A model generated the notes under the pieces. That model saw nothing but the letters and a program-made list of their open reading frames with translations, did no database searches and was not told the DNA's origin. A stretch of DNA of 64,000 nucleotides from Jaapia argillacea MUCL 33604 (Eukaryota; Basidiomycota; Agaricomycetes; Jaapiales; Jaapiaceae). A program made the position numbers and the translations under genes. Of the stretch, positions 13,412-28,647 are shown piece after piece (position 1 is the stretch's first letter; every line of letters begins with the position of its first letter). The stretch spans positions 1 through 64,000 of the forward strand of contig KL197715.1 in NCBI GenBank assembly GCA_000697665.1. Reading direction: 5' to 3'.

Positions 13412-16295
13412 ATGGCATCCCTCACGTTTTGGAAACCGGGAACTGCTGGCCCTGGTAGCACATTGGACAGGGCCACTGAAACAGAGGACCAAATTGTCCC
13501 CTCAGCCCCCGTGTCTTCAGCCTTGTCAATCCAGGCTCAACGAGAGCGACTCCCAATCTTTAAGCACCGTACGTACCACCTTACATCCCTCACATAGACT
13601 CTAACCTTGCTCGACTTGAAGGAGAAAAGATACTGTATTGCGTCGAAAAATTTGGTGTCACCATTGTTGTCGGGCAAACGGGATGTGGAAAGACCACACG
13701 TAAGTTCTTTGCCCCTTCCTATCATTTCAATCGCTCACTCAGGCTCAAGAGCTCCCCCAATACCTTTACGAGTCCGGTTGGGCTGCTGACGGCAACGTCA
13801 TTGCCTGCACGCAGCCTCGCCGTGTCGCAGCCACTTCCGTCGCAGCCAGAGTAGCGACAGAAGTCGGAAGTATCCTTGGTGATGAGGCGAGCATCGCTTC
13901 CTCCCATCACTCCTGCATGCTAACCTGTTGCCATAGGTTGGCTATACCATTCGATTTGAAGACGTAAGCGACAAGGAACGTACTCGTATTCGATATTTGA
14001 CGGATGGCATGCTGTTCCGCGAAACCCTAGTAGACCCTCTGCTCAGCCGTTACAGCGTCGTCATGGTCAGCCCCCAAGTTATCCCATTGTATCGTCATTG
14101 ACAAACCATGTAGATTGATGAGGCTCATGAGAGAAGCGTCTATACGGATCTCCTCTTGGGTATATTGAAGAAGTAGTCCGTTCTTGTTTTCTTCGACTGT
14201 GCGTCTGATTCCAGTCTTTATCTAGAATCCGACGAAAGCGACCTGCACTTCGTCTCATTGTCTCGTCGGCTACACTAGATGCAACTTCGTTCTTGGAGTA
14301 CTTCACCGCAGGAGAGGCCAATGACGAAGCCACGATCGTTAGTTTGGAGGGCAGGATGTATCCTGTGGAAGTTGCATATCTGGCAGAACCAAGCCCCGAT
14401 TATGTGCGAACTGCAGCAGAAGTAGCCTGGGCAATAAACTTGCAGGTTGGTTTCTTTCACACACACCTCATGCTGGTCATTGACGACATGCAGCAAGTCC
14501 CTGGCGACATTCTCATTTTTATGACGGGTCGGGAAGAGATCGATCGTTGCCTCTCCGAGTTATCCGAGCTTCTACCGACGTGTGTTGAGCATCATTGTCA
14601 CCTTGCATTCTGACGATTGACTACTAATAATATAGCCTACCACGACACGCCCAGCATTTGACCATTCTAGCCCTTCATGCTGGTCTGTCCACTGACGAGC
14701 AGATGAGAGTTTTTGAACCTGCAGAAAAGGGCTTTCGGAAGGTGATCGTTGCTACAAACATAGCTGAAGTGAGTCCTTACCCTTTTTTTCCAATAAACAT
14801 TACTTGATCCCACGCAGGCTAGTGTCACAATCGACGGTATTCGGTTCGTTATCGACTCGGGCTTCGTCAAGGTTTGCTTCCCCTCACCTTACTCATCCTT
14901 GTCCATCTAACCGACGAAACACAGATTCGCACTTACAACCCTACTTCCTCACTGTCATCCCTTGCCACGGTCCCTGCTTCCCTGGCTTCGGCCATTCAAC
15001 GAGCAGGAAGAGCAGGCCGTACAGCCCCTGGAATCTGTTATCGATTGTACCCGTACTCTACCCTTCAGATTCTCCCCCGGACGACACCTCCAGAGATTAC
15101 CAGGACTGACCTGACTACACCTATCCTTCAACTCAAGTCCCTCGGCATCGACGACTTGATGAAATTTGAATGGGTGTCGTCCCCGCCCGCAGAAAGTGTC
15201 CTTCGAGCTATTGAAGGTCTTTTCGCCGCTGGTATGATAGATGATGATGGTCGCCTGACTGCAGTTGGAGAGAAAGTGTCTGAATGCCCAGTCGAAGTTG
15301 GAATCGCCCGCATGGTGATTTTGGAAAATAGGTACAGGCTAGTGTTGTGGCTAACACCCTGTTTTTCCTAGTTGTTCAGTTCAAAAGAGTTCAAGTGTGG
15401 TGAAGAAATACTATCCATTGCCGCTATGACCGCAGTCCAAGTGTGTTCTTTTCTCCCCTCAGAACCTTACGTCCTCAAACAAGCCTCGATTTTAGGATGT
15501 ATTCGTTATCCCAGACGGTGCACCTGGCGCGTTAGCGGAGCTAGAGCGACGAAAGTTCGTCGCCGAGGAAGGAGTTCGTCGAATCATTTGTCATTTCCAC
15601 ACCGCCTCTACTCACGCCTCTACTTTAGGATCACCTTACCTTGCTCAATGGTTGGTCGAGTCTGTGCCTTGGATGATACACCACTGACCGGTTGTTTAGC
15701 GTACAATGCGTTCGTCAAGTATGGCCGCTCCTCAGGCTGGTGCAAGGGCCATGCATTATCGTTCCGCGCCATGTCTCGGGCGGTGTCGATCCGACTACAA
15801 CTCAAAAAGTATATGCAACGTTTTGGTCTGCCTCTAGAGAGCTGTCAAGGTGATGCCAAGCGTCTCCGACAGTGTCTCGTGAGTGGTTACTGGCGGAACG
15901 GTGCGAGGTGGGTGGCAGACGGGACGTACCGGTCAGTCAGAGGCAACACGGTATGTGAATCTTTCATCTCATAAGTCGATGCTCATCCCTCCACTCAGGT
16001 TCTCCATGTGCATCCCAACTCCGTTCTGTTCACACGGAAGCCGAAGACTGGTTGGGTTGTTTTTCATGAGATGGAAGAAACAAAGAAAACTCAGTCTGTT
16101 CCAGTTTCCATCTCCTGAAGTCATCCTGATCGCCAATCGCTCTAACAGGATACGCGTTCTGACTGAGATTGAACCAGACTGGTGAGCAAGATACTTGCGA
16201 CTGGTGAGTTTTCGCTCACGTCACTATATTCCTATTAAGGCTGTTGGACTATGGGCACAAGTATCGGGATAAGAGGGGGAGTGAAGTACTCTAGG
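13412..16295 (+). CDS. DHX35: DHX35-type DEAH-box ATP-dependent RNA helicase
   Basis: DEAH/RHA helicase found in catalytic spliceosomes in animals and many fungi; acts on RNA in the nucleus. Starts at the ATG at 13412 ([14 protein letters not shown]). Helicase motifs in order: [10 protein letters not shown] (next residue Q restored by splicing), Ia [14 protein letters not shown] in [66 protein letters not shown]. Then winged-helix/ratchet (HA2) and OB-fold regions with [27 protein letters not shown] and the end [15 protein letters not shown]. About ten introns. Length of about 700 residues fits DHX35. Its 5' side faces YJU2 across the transposon. Confidence 0.9.
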
Positions 16296-16528
16296 GTTAT
16301 TGCCGTGTAGTTTTTCCTGTCGAATTCATGGAGTGTTGATACCGATGCAAACTCTTGTGTTGATTCTGAGACGACTCCGAGCAAGGCAATTAAATGGCAA
16401 ACTAAATATAGGTGTAGTGCATTGACGATATAACTTTTTTTTCCGCGATATGCTTCATTTGTTTATTGCATGATCACGCTCGCGTTCCGCTTTCATCCAC
16501 GTGCGAAACCAGGTTGTCGCGAACGGCC

Positions 16529-17221
16529 ATGGGTGCCAGTCCATCGAAACCCGACACCGAAGAAAAGGTCTTCTACAATGAGACCCCCATTCAGGTACGA
16601 CATTTTCAAGCTCGAGCTATTTGACTACTCATCCTTCCTAGTTCTCACAAGATGTGGTGAACCATCTCTCCGACAACTTGGCTGCGCCCGAGACCACACC
16701 TGAGCGTCAGTCAACTTTGGATGCTCACGTCCGGTCACGCATACAAGCAGAGTTGGGTCGACTGCGGGAGGAGGAGGAACATGTGAGGCAAGAAATTGAA
16801 CGAGCTTTGGAGAAGGAGAACTTGGACCGAGAAAGAAGTATGGTTGGAGAGGAGACTGTTGCGGGGGAAAGCGGAATCGGCCAGTTGAAGACCAGCACTG
16901 TGCTCTTGGGTGATCTGGAGGACGTTCGACAAAAGGTGGAAAGGTTTCAGACGAAACGGGACCTCAACGCTTTCCCATCAGTAAAGGCGACGAGCGAAGC
17001 CGTGGCTGCGTGCTATCTGTGCGCACACCATTTTTCATTTTTACTTATGAGAAAGACTCACGTTGACGCAGGGCACACTCCAAAACACCCTTGGACTGTT
17101 GGCGGGAAGTCGCTGAATTCAAAGCATCGGTTGCACAAGTAGAGCAGGTATGTCCCCATACCCTCCTTCCCCTGCGCAGTCAGCTAACCTTCCGTAGCAC
17201 TACATTGATTCTTTGCGGTAG
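16529..17221 (+). CDS. MIC19: MIC19-type MICOS subunit
   Basis: Subunit of the mitochondrial contact site and cristae organising complex on the inner membrane, facing the intermembrane space. The N-terminus MGASPSKPD fits an N-myristoylation signal (Gly2, Ser5). A long charged coiled coil follows (QAELGRLREEEEHVRQEIERALEKE), then TSTVLLGDLEDVRQKVERF. The C-terminal CHCH-like segment reads CYLAHSKTPLDCWREVAEFK, restored by an intron that starts at the GTGCGC donor in TATCT. The last small exon gives HYIDSLR and the stop at 17221. Three introns. Size and order match the fungal DUF1690 family. Confidence 0.85.
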
Positions 17222-17436
17222 CGGACCAATATGCCGATGTCACTAGGCGGAATGTTGGTAGAAGATATTTTTGCATCGAATTACAGAATTTGAGTAGATC
17301 GTTCCATTTACAGGGATATGCTACGGGTCAACGATACCGTTATACGAGAGGATAAAGTAGTGCGTAACGTCCAGTGTCATCGATTATCATGTCCACTTGT
17401 GAAAGCTTCCTGTCCGCTCCTCGTTGTCATCCCCTT

Positions 17437-18480
17437 TCAACACTCCCCTCCACGTGATTGGACATTGGGTGGCTGCGGTGGACCGGGTTCCACGAAAGGC
17501 TCTTCGAGGGTGGAATAGAATGAACCAGTGCTACCAGTCAAAGTGGAGAGTCTTCGCGGGTCCAACGTATGACCCAAAGCGGCTAAAAAGCCATTTCCCG
17601 AAGTCCTGGCTTGTCGCTCCTCCCCACTCTGTTGGGAATACGTCGATGTCGAACTGACAGTGGACGGCTTATGGGCCAGTGAGTTCCCTGGCGAGGAAGC
17701 GGAGAATTTGGGCCATGGGCTCCAACCCGGGTTGCCTTCTGAAGAGGGGTTGGATGGTGGCGGTGGTTGGGTAGTTGGAATCAGGGGTGTGGATGAATCG
17801 CTCCTAGCGTGACCGCCGGGTGAACTTGGTGAAGGGTCCACGGACATGCGAGGAGACGACGAATCGGTATTGGGCACAACAGATCGCAACGGCGAAGACG
17901 CTTTGACGGGATTGGAGTGACGATGAGATCCTCTCCCGAGCTTTTCTGGAGGCGAGATGTCGCTCGGCATGAACCGAACCGTTCTCTCCGGGGTGGAGCC
18001 CGCAGTGGGAGACCGGAAGATGTGATGTGTGGATGAGGAGGCATTGCGACGGGTGTTTTCTCTGGTAGTGATATCCATGTGCTGCCAGACATGGTTGAGT
18101 AGTGACGCAAAATGCAGATAGAGGAGAAAACATACCGCCTCCTTGGTTCGCTTCTGGTACGATCTTTTGAGGCATCGACCCCACCATATCCAAACTACAA
18201 CTGCGGCGACAGCAAGAAAGACACCAGCAGCAGCGCCTCCGGCGATTGATGCGATGGGCAATGAGCTTGGTTCGGAGTTGGAGGTAGGTGCAGCCTGCGC
18301 GGGAGCAGGGGTCCCACCAGTGTAAATAGTGGTAGTGACCACACCGGGAAGTGTTTGGGTGTTATTGCCCGACGCTGTCGGGGCAGGTGAGTCTCGAACT
18401 ACGTTGGTGTTTAGGCGCAACAAAGGCATGTTGAATTAGAGACGCAAGAAGGATAGTAGGAGGCAGACAAAGCCAGACAT
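17437..18480 (-). CDS. single-pass membrane protein with Ser/Pro-rich cytoplasmic tail
   Basis: No recognised catalytic domain. The likely start is the ATG at 18480, which gives a signal-peptide-like MSGFVCLLLSFLL if a 45-nt intron (GTCTCT to CGTAG) is removed; an alternative ATG lies at 18429 in the long open frame. Next come a Ser/Thr/Pro-rich ectodomain (TASGNNTQTLPGVVTTTI), one transmembrane helix (IAGGAAAGVFLAVAAVVVW) with a basic stop-transfer (RCLKRSYQKRTK), and a long disordered tail rich in Ser, Pro and Arg. A 54-nt GT-AG intron at 18082-18135 has no stop and a length divisible by three. The layout resembles fungal Mid2/Wsc-like surface sensors, which is only an analogy. Confidence 0.6.
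18082..18135 (-). other. stop-free 54-nt intron (3n) in the membrane protein gene
   Basis: GTATGT donor, CTACTCAAC branch-like site and GGCAG acceptor. Retention would add 18 residues just after the transmembrane helix without shifting frame. Confidence 0.6.
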
Positions 18481-18574
18481 GAACAAAGGCAAAGTGCAGG
18501 AGTCGAGCCGAGGAACCTGTTGCCTCGTGGAATGATGAATCAGACGTCACGAGCTGCTTTCTCGACTCGTGGAG

Positions 18575-18595
18575 CCGCAGGATTGCATCCTGCGG
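18575..18595. repeat. perfect 9-bp inverted repeat with 3-nt loop
   Basis: CCGCAGGAT, TGC, ATCCTGCGG. It lies upstream of the membrane protein gene and downstream of CEF1, so it could be an RNA hairpin in either transcript or a dyad DNA site. Confidence 0.6.
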
Positions 18596-18902
18596 AACAA
18601 AGGACCAGGCAGACACGACCGACAACCAAAATATCACCGTCCTTCACACACGGCGCAATCCTCCGTGCCAAGATTAGCCAACAGTGGTGCGATCGAGAAT
18701 GATATTTGAAACTGGAATAGACTTCTCTGCTGTGCTCGGTTATCATCATGGACTGCCGAGATTGGTTGAAGGAGTGGTCTGGCGACGACCACAATGATGA
18801 TTCAAACAAACGCTACATACGACATACCGGGAACGCTGTGCAAAAAAATCTGTGATAGCGAGAACGACGTCGGTGTTAGAGCAATGGCTTACAGTGGAGT
18901 TG

Positions 18903-21883
<2,981 letters not shown>

Positions 21884-23428
21884 GGTAAAGAATGAAGTTG
21901 GCGACGACTGAGATGTACGAACACTTGCAGTGGACTAGGAAGGGAGACAGCTGGATATGACTAAGCACAGAGGAGACCGCAGTCCATGGACGTTCGGAGT
22001 TTGAACTGTGCACGTCACACATCACGTCCTTGTGATTCGTCACTGTTGGTGGCTGGTCGGCGATGGTTGAGTATGGACGTTGCAATTAAGTCTTGGTCGA
22101 GTCAGCTGGTTGAGTTGTGCACTATACCAGGGGCTGCATCCTTCTGGATATGTTGACCACACAGCACGAAGGTGGCTTAAATGCAACCTACCCACTCTTG
22201 GAATTGCAGGGCACCCGAACAGCATCGAACCCTATCGAAACCCTGGCAATATCGTTTCATCGTCGGTGTCCTACTTCCAGTACTCCCGGATCGTCGCCCC
22301 TCCCTCTCGTCTGGATGGGGCCCAAATGCGCAGCATCCTCTTACGAAACTGGCAACTTCAAGGACATCCTTGTGGGCTTTGGTGGGCGCCCCCACGGACC
22401 CGATGTAGCCGAAGAGGGAGGAACGGGAAGTGCTCCCAGAACCCCGAGAGATCGAAACAGGTTTGACGAATAGTGAGGAAACCAATTGCCCCCTGGCAAA
22501 CAAAAACGATGCCACAGCCTGGCCATGGGACGGTGATTCTGAAGTCTAGGTGACCGGACGAATCGCAAAAAGTGCTTGTGACGCAACCGACGAGTATTCC
22601 CCATTGGGAGGAACATGGGAGATCTGAAGAACCCGTATAGAATCTAAAAAGGTCCACTGCATGAGAAAACGGACTCATTGTGCCCAGATGGGAAGGGGAT
22701 GTGTGTGATGAACCGATACCAAGGACCAAACACACCAAATGGAGGGGGGTAAATGAGAGCTATAGTTGCCGTGTAGAAAGAATAGACAAATGGGGATGTG
22801 GTGTTAAGAGGGGAAGGAGGAATAAGGTAGAGTCGCGTATATCGCCGATATCTGTCAAGACGATGGAAGCAAAAGGCCGTAAAAGACAGCGTAGCCACCT
22901 GTAGCAGCTTATAGCCAGGCAGAAAATATACTGTACATGGAATGTACGGGGGCTGTAGTTGGTGGTGGGAGAAGTCCGAACTAACGGAGAGCACGAGGGC
23001 TGATCGTTCACGGCATGAGGATTGCACGCTGAAAATGCACTTCCATCGCAGTGCTTTAATCCCTTCAACACAAACAATGGGCTGCGGCAACCCAGAAAAC
23101 TACGAGCAAGTGCGCGGGTCGGATAAAGAGGAGGAAGCGAATGGAATCCTCTGGCGGATAATTAAAGTTTTTGGACAGCGATTGTCGGGAACTTTGCAAT
23201 TGCCGGATAGAGGGAGACCGGAGCAACAGCCGACGCGAGTCGGCATGTCGGGTGATCACCGGCGGTGGCTGGGGTATATGCCGGCCACTATCCGGGGTCT
23301 TTTGCGACTTGATTTACGCATAATTACCGAAAAGCCGTGGGAAATTGAAATTAGTGACCGGTTCTAATACTCAAGTCTCTATTCCAACGTTGATCGCTTT
23401 CTTTCCCTTTCCCCGCACCGTCCAAATC
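21884..23428. other. long divergent intergenic region CEF1 / Zn2Cys6 regulator
   Basis: 1.5 kb, about ten times longer than the other head-to-head gaps here. Overlapping open frames on both strands (for example 22117-22473 plus and 22177-22515 minus) contradict each other and resemble nothing, so I do not call them. Most likely it is the promoter and long 5' leader of the regulator gene, a common arrangement for fungal transcription factors. A CCGGATAG inverted pair lies at 23203 and 23288. Confidence 0.5.
23203..23295. promoter_or_regulatory. inverted CCGGATAG / CTATCCGG pair
   Basis: CCGGATAG at 23203-23210 and CTATCCGG at 23288-23295, 77 bp apart and 134 to 226 bp upstream of the ATG of a Zn2Cys6 protein. 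CCG/CGG triplets are what this protein class binds, so autoregulation is possible. Inference only. Confidence 0.25.
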
Positions 23429-26400
23429 ATGGACCCCGTTCAGCTCGCAACCCAGCCGCAATCCCCTGATAATTCGTATGTCATTTCTCTCACCCGTATC
23501 CCTTTATCCAGCTCATCGTTCACAGGTCAAAGGCCCCAGTCGTCCGTGGCGCTAGGGCTTGCACAGTATGCAGGCAGGCAAAGGTATGACCGCAATCCTT
23601 GGTTCCAGATCCTCAAGCAAACTTGTATCCTTTCAAGATGAAATGCGTGGGCTCTGAGGATGGGACGAAGCAGTGCCAGCGGTGTAAGCGCGCCGGGGTA
23701 GAGTCAGTACCTCACTGCTGCCTGGGGAAGCTTGTGTCCTGAAGTTCGCATTCCAGGTGTGTGTTCGAAAAGCATCGTCGGGGAAGAAAGCCGGGTTCAA
23801 AGTGAGTGCCGCTCCCTATCTGCTGCATTAATATCTAAGCCTCGTTCAAGACTCTCGGAGGCCTCCAAGATGCTTCGCCGATTAGAAAAGGGCCTCAACA
23901 ACGCAAAGATGAAATCGCAGGCAGCAGAGTCTGCCCCCGTTTCCGGTCCCTTCCCCCCTTCCGAATCTCGTACATCCCCATCCGATGCACAGTTCTATCC
24001 CAACCCAGTTCGACCCGCCGACCAGTTCCCCCCTCAATCCAATGCCCCCTTCTCTAACAACCAGCTCCCTCCTCTTCAGCTCCCTCCAATGCAAGGTGGC
24101 GAGTCCTATTCTCGCTCAAGTCATTCCTCTCGTTCCATAGACCCTGACGAAGAACCAGACAACGAACGAAGCGATGAAGCGATGTTTCCCGCGAAGCTCA
24201 TCAGGAAAGAGAACCAAAGGAACTCGTTTTTCCGAACCATTCTCAATCCTGAGCATGAAAGTCCCGCGCCTAATCCGTCAGACCGATCCACCGCTTTCCC
24301 CGCCCCCTTGCCCCCTCCGGTTACTACTACACCCAGCACCGGTCTTAACGACCCCATCACCGCCGGCATCATGGACGAGGAGAATGCAAGCCATCTGTTC
24401 GACATGCTTTTCCTTCGGCTGAATCCCTTTGTGAATTTATTCGACCCTGCACTCCATTCTGTCAACTATGTTCGCTCCCGCTGCCCCTTCCTCTTCACCA
24501 CCCTAATCATGGCGGGTTGCAAGTTCTTCCAGCCGTCCTTATATAAGTCGTGCCAGAAGCTAGCCAATGAATTTGCCGTGCGAGCGTTTGCGGAGGGGTG
24601 GAAGCGAGTGGAGGTCGTCCAGGCGTTTGCTTGCCTAATTTATTGGAAAGAACCTGACGACACGGTAAATTGCAGTCTTTTTTTCCTCCTTATATCTCGT
24701 TGTCCTGACCGAACCCTCCGCTTTGCAGCGCACGTGGACTTATATTGGTTATGTTCGTGTCCGTTTTCACCGCACTTGCTGCCCTTTGACCATAAAATCT
24801 TTAGGCTTGTCGCATGGCTGTCGAGTTAGGGCTCAACCGCTACGTCCCTCATCCGCCGCCAACAGAGACAGAGCTTCAGAGGCGAGAGCGGCGGAATCGC
24901 GAACGAACCTATTTGGTTCTTTTCGTCCATGACCGAAGTCTGAGTATGCAGACTGGTCGTCAATGGATGCTACCTGAGGACGATCTTGTGAGGCATGCAG
25001 CGACATGGCACGAGGAAGGTGGTGATTCCATCAGGCCCGAAGACGTTATTGTCGCCGCTTTTGTCCAGCTTCGTCGCATAGCTGTAGGTCTTCTCTCACT
25101 ATTGTTGAGGCGACACTAATCTCTTTACGCAGGCCGAGACGACAGACGTCTTCTACCTCCACAAGGGGGTCCCGGGTGCTCAACACAATGACGTGAATTA
25201 CGAGGTTCTACTCAGGAATTGCAACGGCAAGTTGACCCAGTGGGCCGAGTTTTGGCAACACGAGATGAAGCGAGGTTAGCACTAACCGAGTTTATCCAAT
25301 CTCTCGTCACATACTCATTTGACACCCCTAGCTGGTGGAGAGAAGTTCCACTTTTCATTCCTCAGTTTCTTCCGGCTGCACATCCGCTTGTTCTTGAACA
25401 GCTTTGGTATCCAGGCGTCGATGGCACCAGTCAGTGAACACCAATCAGCTCGTTCTCTGACACTCATGCTCATAATCCGTTAGACGAGTCGCACGAGCCC
25501 TAGCCTGCAGGCACTCTCAGCTTGTTACACGAGTGCCCTTGAATCACTTCAAATCGTCACAAAGGAGTTTGCGTCGATCGGAATGCTTGTACGTTGCCCT
25601 TTCCCCCAATTGAACAAGACCACTCAGCCTCCGTGCAGCGTTACGGCCAGGACTCCATTACAGTGATGACAGCATACTCTGCCGTCTTCCTCCTCAAACT
25701 CCTTCGTAGTTCGAACACCCTGGCCCAACTACACGAGGGCGCCACGGATGAAATCTATTCAAATATTTCGACCACGGCTGATGCTTATCAAGATGCCTCA
25801 ACACCCTCCCACGTTCTAACCTCGGCCGCTTACCATTCACGTTTCCTGCGAAGCCTCGTTACCAATGACATTTTCAAAGCCAAGCAAAACGAAAGAGCCC
25901 GTCAGGATGGCCTGTCAATAGACCATCGGCTACATGGTGAGCATTTGACCATTGTGTCCGTGGTGATGCCTACTCAATTATATTTACATCATACAGTCTC
26001 ACAGTCATCCACGTCACCGCGGCTGCATTCCCCTCCCCAAATGTATCCTCAGCCCATGCTTCAGTCCCACGAACATAACTTCCATTTCCCAGCATCCCCT
26101 AATATGCCGGCGCATCCCATCCCATTGCACGACGATACACGCGGTAGTGGCTATTCTGAATCCGTTCCGTCGATTCCGAAAAGCGGTGGGGGGCCATCCA
26201 TGGGGGGCCCTTATGCACCTCACTCGCATGCATCGCATGCACAGTATGCCAGTCAACCCCCTAGCGAGCTTGACCAGCACTACTGGCGCAACATGTTTCG
26301 AGAGTTAGGATTTGGGGAAAATGTGGAGTCCCCTCCACCTCATGTTGCCTCCACTTCCACCGCTGCATCAGCCTTTGGTCACGGTGATCACATGCGTACG

Positions 26401-26493
26401 CTACCGCCTCCAACGTACGATGGGTCGTCCTCGCATCGCGGCCACCTCCCCTCTTATCATTACTTACATTCTGCTCCCGGTTTTGGTCATTAA
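23429..26493 (+). CDS. Zn2Cys6 fungal transcription factor
   Basis: Nuclear regulator with a Gal4-type binuclear zinc cluster. After splicing of short exons at 23429-23803 the cluster reads CTVCRQAK, MKC, CQRCKRAGVEC, with spacing C-2-C-6-C-9-C-2-C-6-C, followed by a basic linker (KHRRGRKPGSK) and a helix (LSEASKMLRRLEKGLN) suited to dimerisation. A Pro/Ser-rich disordered region comes next, then the fungal-specific regulatory (MHR) region with SRCPFLFTTLIMAGCKFF, TYIGYACRMAVELGLNRY and FVHDRSLSMQTGRQWML. The C-terminus is His/Pro/Ser rich and ends SAPGFGH. It resembles the PrtT/Leu3-like groups of agaricomycetes, but I cannot assign a target pathway. At least ten introns. Confidence 0.85.
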
Positions 26494-26859
26494 TACGTTT
26501 TGTGCACTACGGCCGTACTGATGATCTTCAACCAATGCTTAGCTTAGTCTACCGCCGATCTGCTTGCGTCTTGCCATTACTCGTCATTTCTCACCGAGTC
26601 GCCCTCCCTTGCTATGCACCTTGGATTCTGTTCGGTTCTGACTCCATATGTCATATTTTTTTATTGCAATTCAGCACTTGTAACAACCTTGAGAATCCCA
26701 CATCTTAGACATCGCACATCATAAAGTAGCGTTGGAAGGTTCCGGCGAACAAAGTGAATACATATCTTTATATTTGCCAGGATCGATTGATCCAGTATTT
26801 TACCGACGTAATCTAGATGCCGCCAATTCGGTGTTCAGGGATATCAGGACCCCGTGTTC
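26494..26859. other. convergent intergenic region
   Basis: 366 bp between the 3' ends of the regulator and Nup37 genes. I see no coding sequence; it should hold both 3' untranslated regions. Confidence 0.5.
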
Positions 26860-28276
26860 TCAATCGACCCCGATAGAAAACACCAAGACTTCGCGGCCAA
26901 CCGCAGCGGCTAACCGAGGAATACCGGGAGCCGACAGGAAATCAAAGTCTCTGACACGCAGGGGACGTGGAGCGATATTGAAGACCGTAGGCTGTGTTTG
27001 CGGGTACGCCACATTGTGGACGTGGATAACGGCACCCTTTGCGGAGGATTGGGCGGAAATCGCAAAATAATCGGGGAATGTGTGACACCACCTGTGAACC
27101 ATCGAGACAGGGCACCTATTGAATCGAAGGGACATGTTGGAAGCATGGGCACCTGCAACATACCGGAATTTATCACACCCTTCCAAGAAGCTAACCCCTG
27201 TGGCGTAGGGCTTTCCCCCATACAGATGAGCGGTATCCCATATCGAAAACCGAGGTCCATACGCGGCGCCTATACTAGTCCAGTTATTAGGGTGAGTAAA
27301 ATGACAATAGAGTGATGAAAGAGATCTCACATGTCGATCGTATCTCTTCGCCATGATACAGAGCCAGACCACTGGAGAGGAAGGCCGGCTGCGGCATCCG
27401 ACAGGGCCCTTGGTTCGATGAGCTCTATCACGTTTGAATGTCGCCACCTATCTTGTTCATTTGCGACTGGATCCTTCCTCCAGTCGGTCACGAAGATTGA
27501 GCCACGACAATCGGCGACGAGAAAGTCTCTGCTCGTCGAGGGGTGAGAAGCAATGCTGGTGAGGGGATTGGGAAAGGAAACGGGGTATGCTGTTGGTTGG
27601 TGCCTCGCAGGAGGTGTTGAGGGATCTTCGGTGCCAGGGGACGCCGAGGTGGAAGCGACGCGTGGCGAAACGGAGGGACTTGGCTTCAGGTCCCATACCA
27701 TGAGCACCTTGTCGTCTGTTATCGAAAATTAGTACGTGGCTCCAAACAGATGAAACTTGCTTGCCTGAAACTGTTGCGACATATCTTGCGCTGTCCTCGC
27801 TGCGACCTCCACAAAAACTCATATCATTTACCTTTCCTTGATGACCGCTGAGGCCACCACCAAAGGGAAACACTGTTTCTTCAGTGTTCGGGGTCTTTGT
27901 GAGGAGGTGGAGGCCAAAGTCGGCGCCTGCGGCGGCCAATCTAGGGTAACGGTCGTCAGTAGAAGTTTGGCGAAGATATGAGAAGAACATACTCGAGAAC
28001 CCATTCACCGGTAGAAGAGGGGGAAGTCGCGCGAGGTGACCAGGCAAGGGCGGTCAATCGACACCCAATGTGAAAGGACGCGAGAGAGATGCAGAGCGAG
28101 CCATTCTAGACAACTGGTCAGCGGAGGCGTACCTACTCGAGAATAGACGCGGACAGTACAATCTGGAGGACTTGGACAGAATGCTCGCCCGCGATGGCCA
28201 ACAAATCGTGAGCATCGTCGTTCTGACAAGCTCTAACGACGTGGATTTGAGATCCATGGTTGAATTTGACGTCCAT
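26860..28276 (-). CDS. NUP37: Nup37-type WD-repeat nucleoporin
   Basis: Beta-propeller subunit of the nuclear pore Y complex, found in animals and many filamentous fungi. The ATG at 28276 gives MDVKFNHGSQIHVVRAC, then DLLAIAGEHSVQVLQI, typical of the fungal Nup37 start. Splicing joins SLASFHIGCRLTALAWSPRA. WD-like blades follow: LAAAGADFGLHLL, GHQGKVNDMSFCGGRSED, YVATVSDDKVLMVWDL, ITSIASHPSTSRDFLVADCRGSIFVTDWR in part, and a last blade ending GREVLVFSIGVD. Five or so introns. It is head to head with the small membrane ORF at 28379, with 102 bp between start codons. Confidence 0.8.
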
Positions 28277-28378
28277 AGTGTCGGAATGAAGTTGGCATCA
28301 ACAAATGGCCCGTGCGTCACGCGGGGAAATAGTTGCGGGTTCTTTACTTGAAATTGGAAAGTTTCGTGTTTGCAGTAG

Positions 28379-28645
28379 ATGGTGTATCAAGTCAAGCAAC
28401 GGAGGCCAGGTTCTACATTCCAATCATTGGTCAAGATCCCAGCGAAACTCAGCCCTTCCGCTCGTATATCAACTGCCGGTCCTCCACGAAAAGGTCCCAA
28501 CCCATTTATCCTCCTCGGTCTCGTCGCTGCCTCCTTTGGCGCTTTCGTCTTCGTCACCACCCGTCGTGCAAACCAGACTCCAGCTTCTCAGCAACATAGA
28601 CAGACAGATCATCCTCTCGTCCCCCCTGTTCATCGAAACAATTAA
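28379..28645 (+). CDS. small single-pass membrane protein, 2 nt upstream of UMP kinase
   Basis: 88-residue open frame without introns, unrecognised function. A basic N-terminus (VYQVKQRRPG, then SARISTAGPPRKG) leads to one hydrophobic helix, NPFILLGLVAASFGAFVFVTT, followed by RRANQ and a hydrophilic tail ending PLVPPVHRNN. The Arg-rich, acid-poor leader before the helix would suit mitochondrial import, but that is inference. The TAA at 28643-28645 is followed after two bases by the ATG of UMP/CMP kinase, and there is no room for a promoter between them. Either one message carries both proteins or this frame is a long upstream ORF. Confidence 0.6.
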   Translation: MVYQVKQRRPGSTFQSLVKIPAKLSPSARISTAGPPRKGPNPFILLGLVAASFGAFVFVTTRRANQTPASQQHRQTDHPLVPPVHRNN

Positions 28646-28647
28646 CT

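Noticed and set aside
22117-22515. Overlapping 110-128-residue frames on both strands
   Set aside because: They contradict one another, have no intron logic or family resemblance, and lie in a long promoter region.
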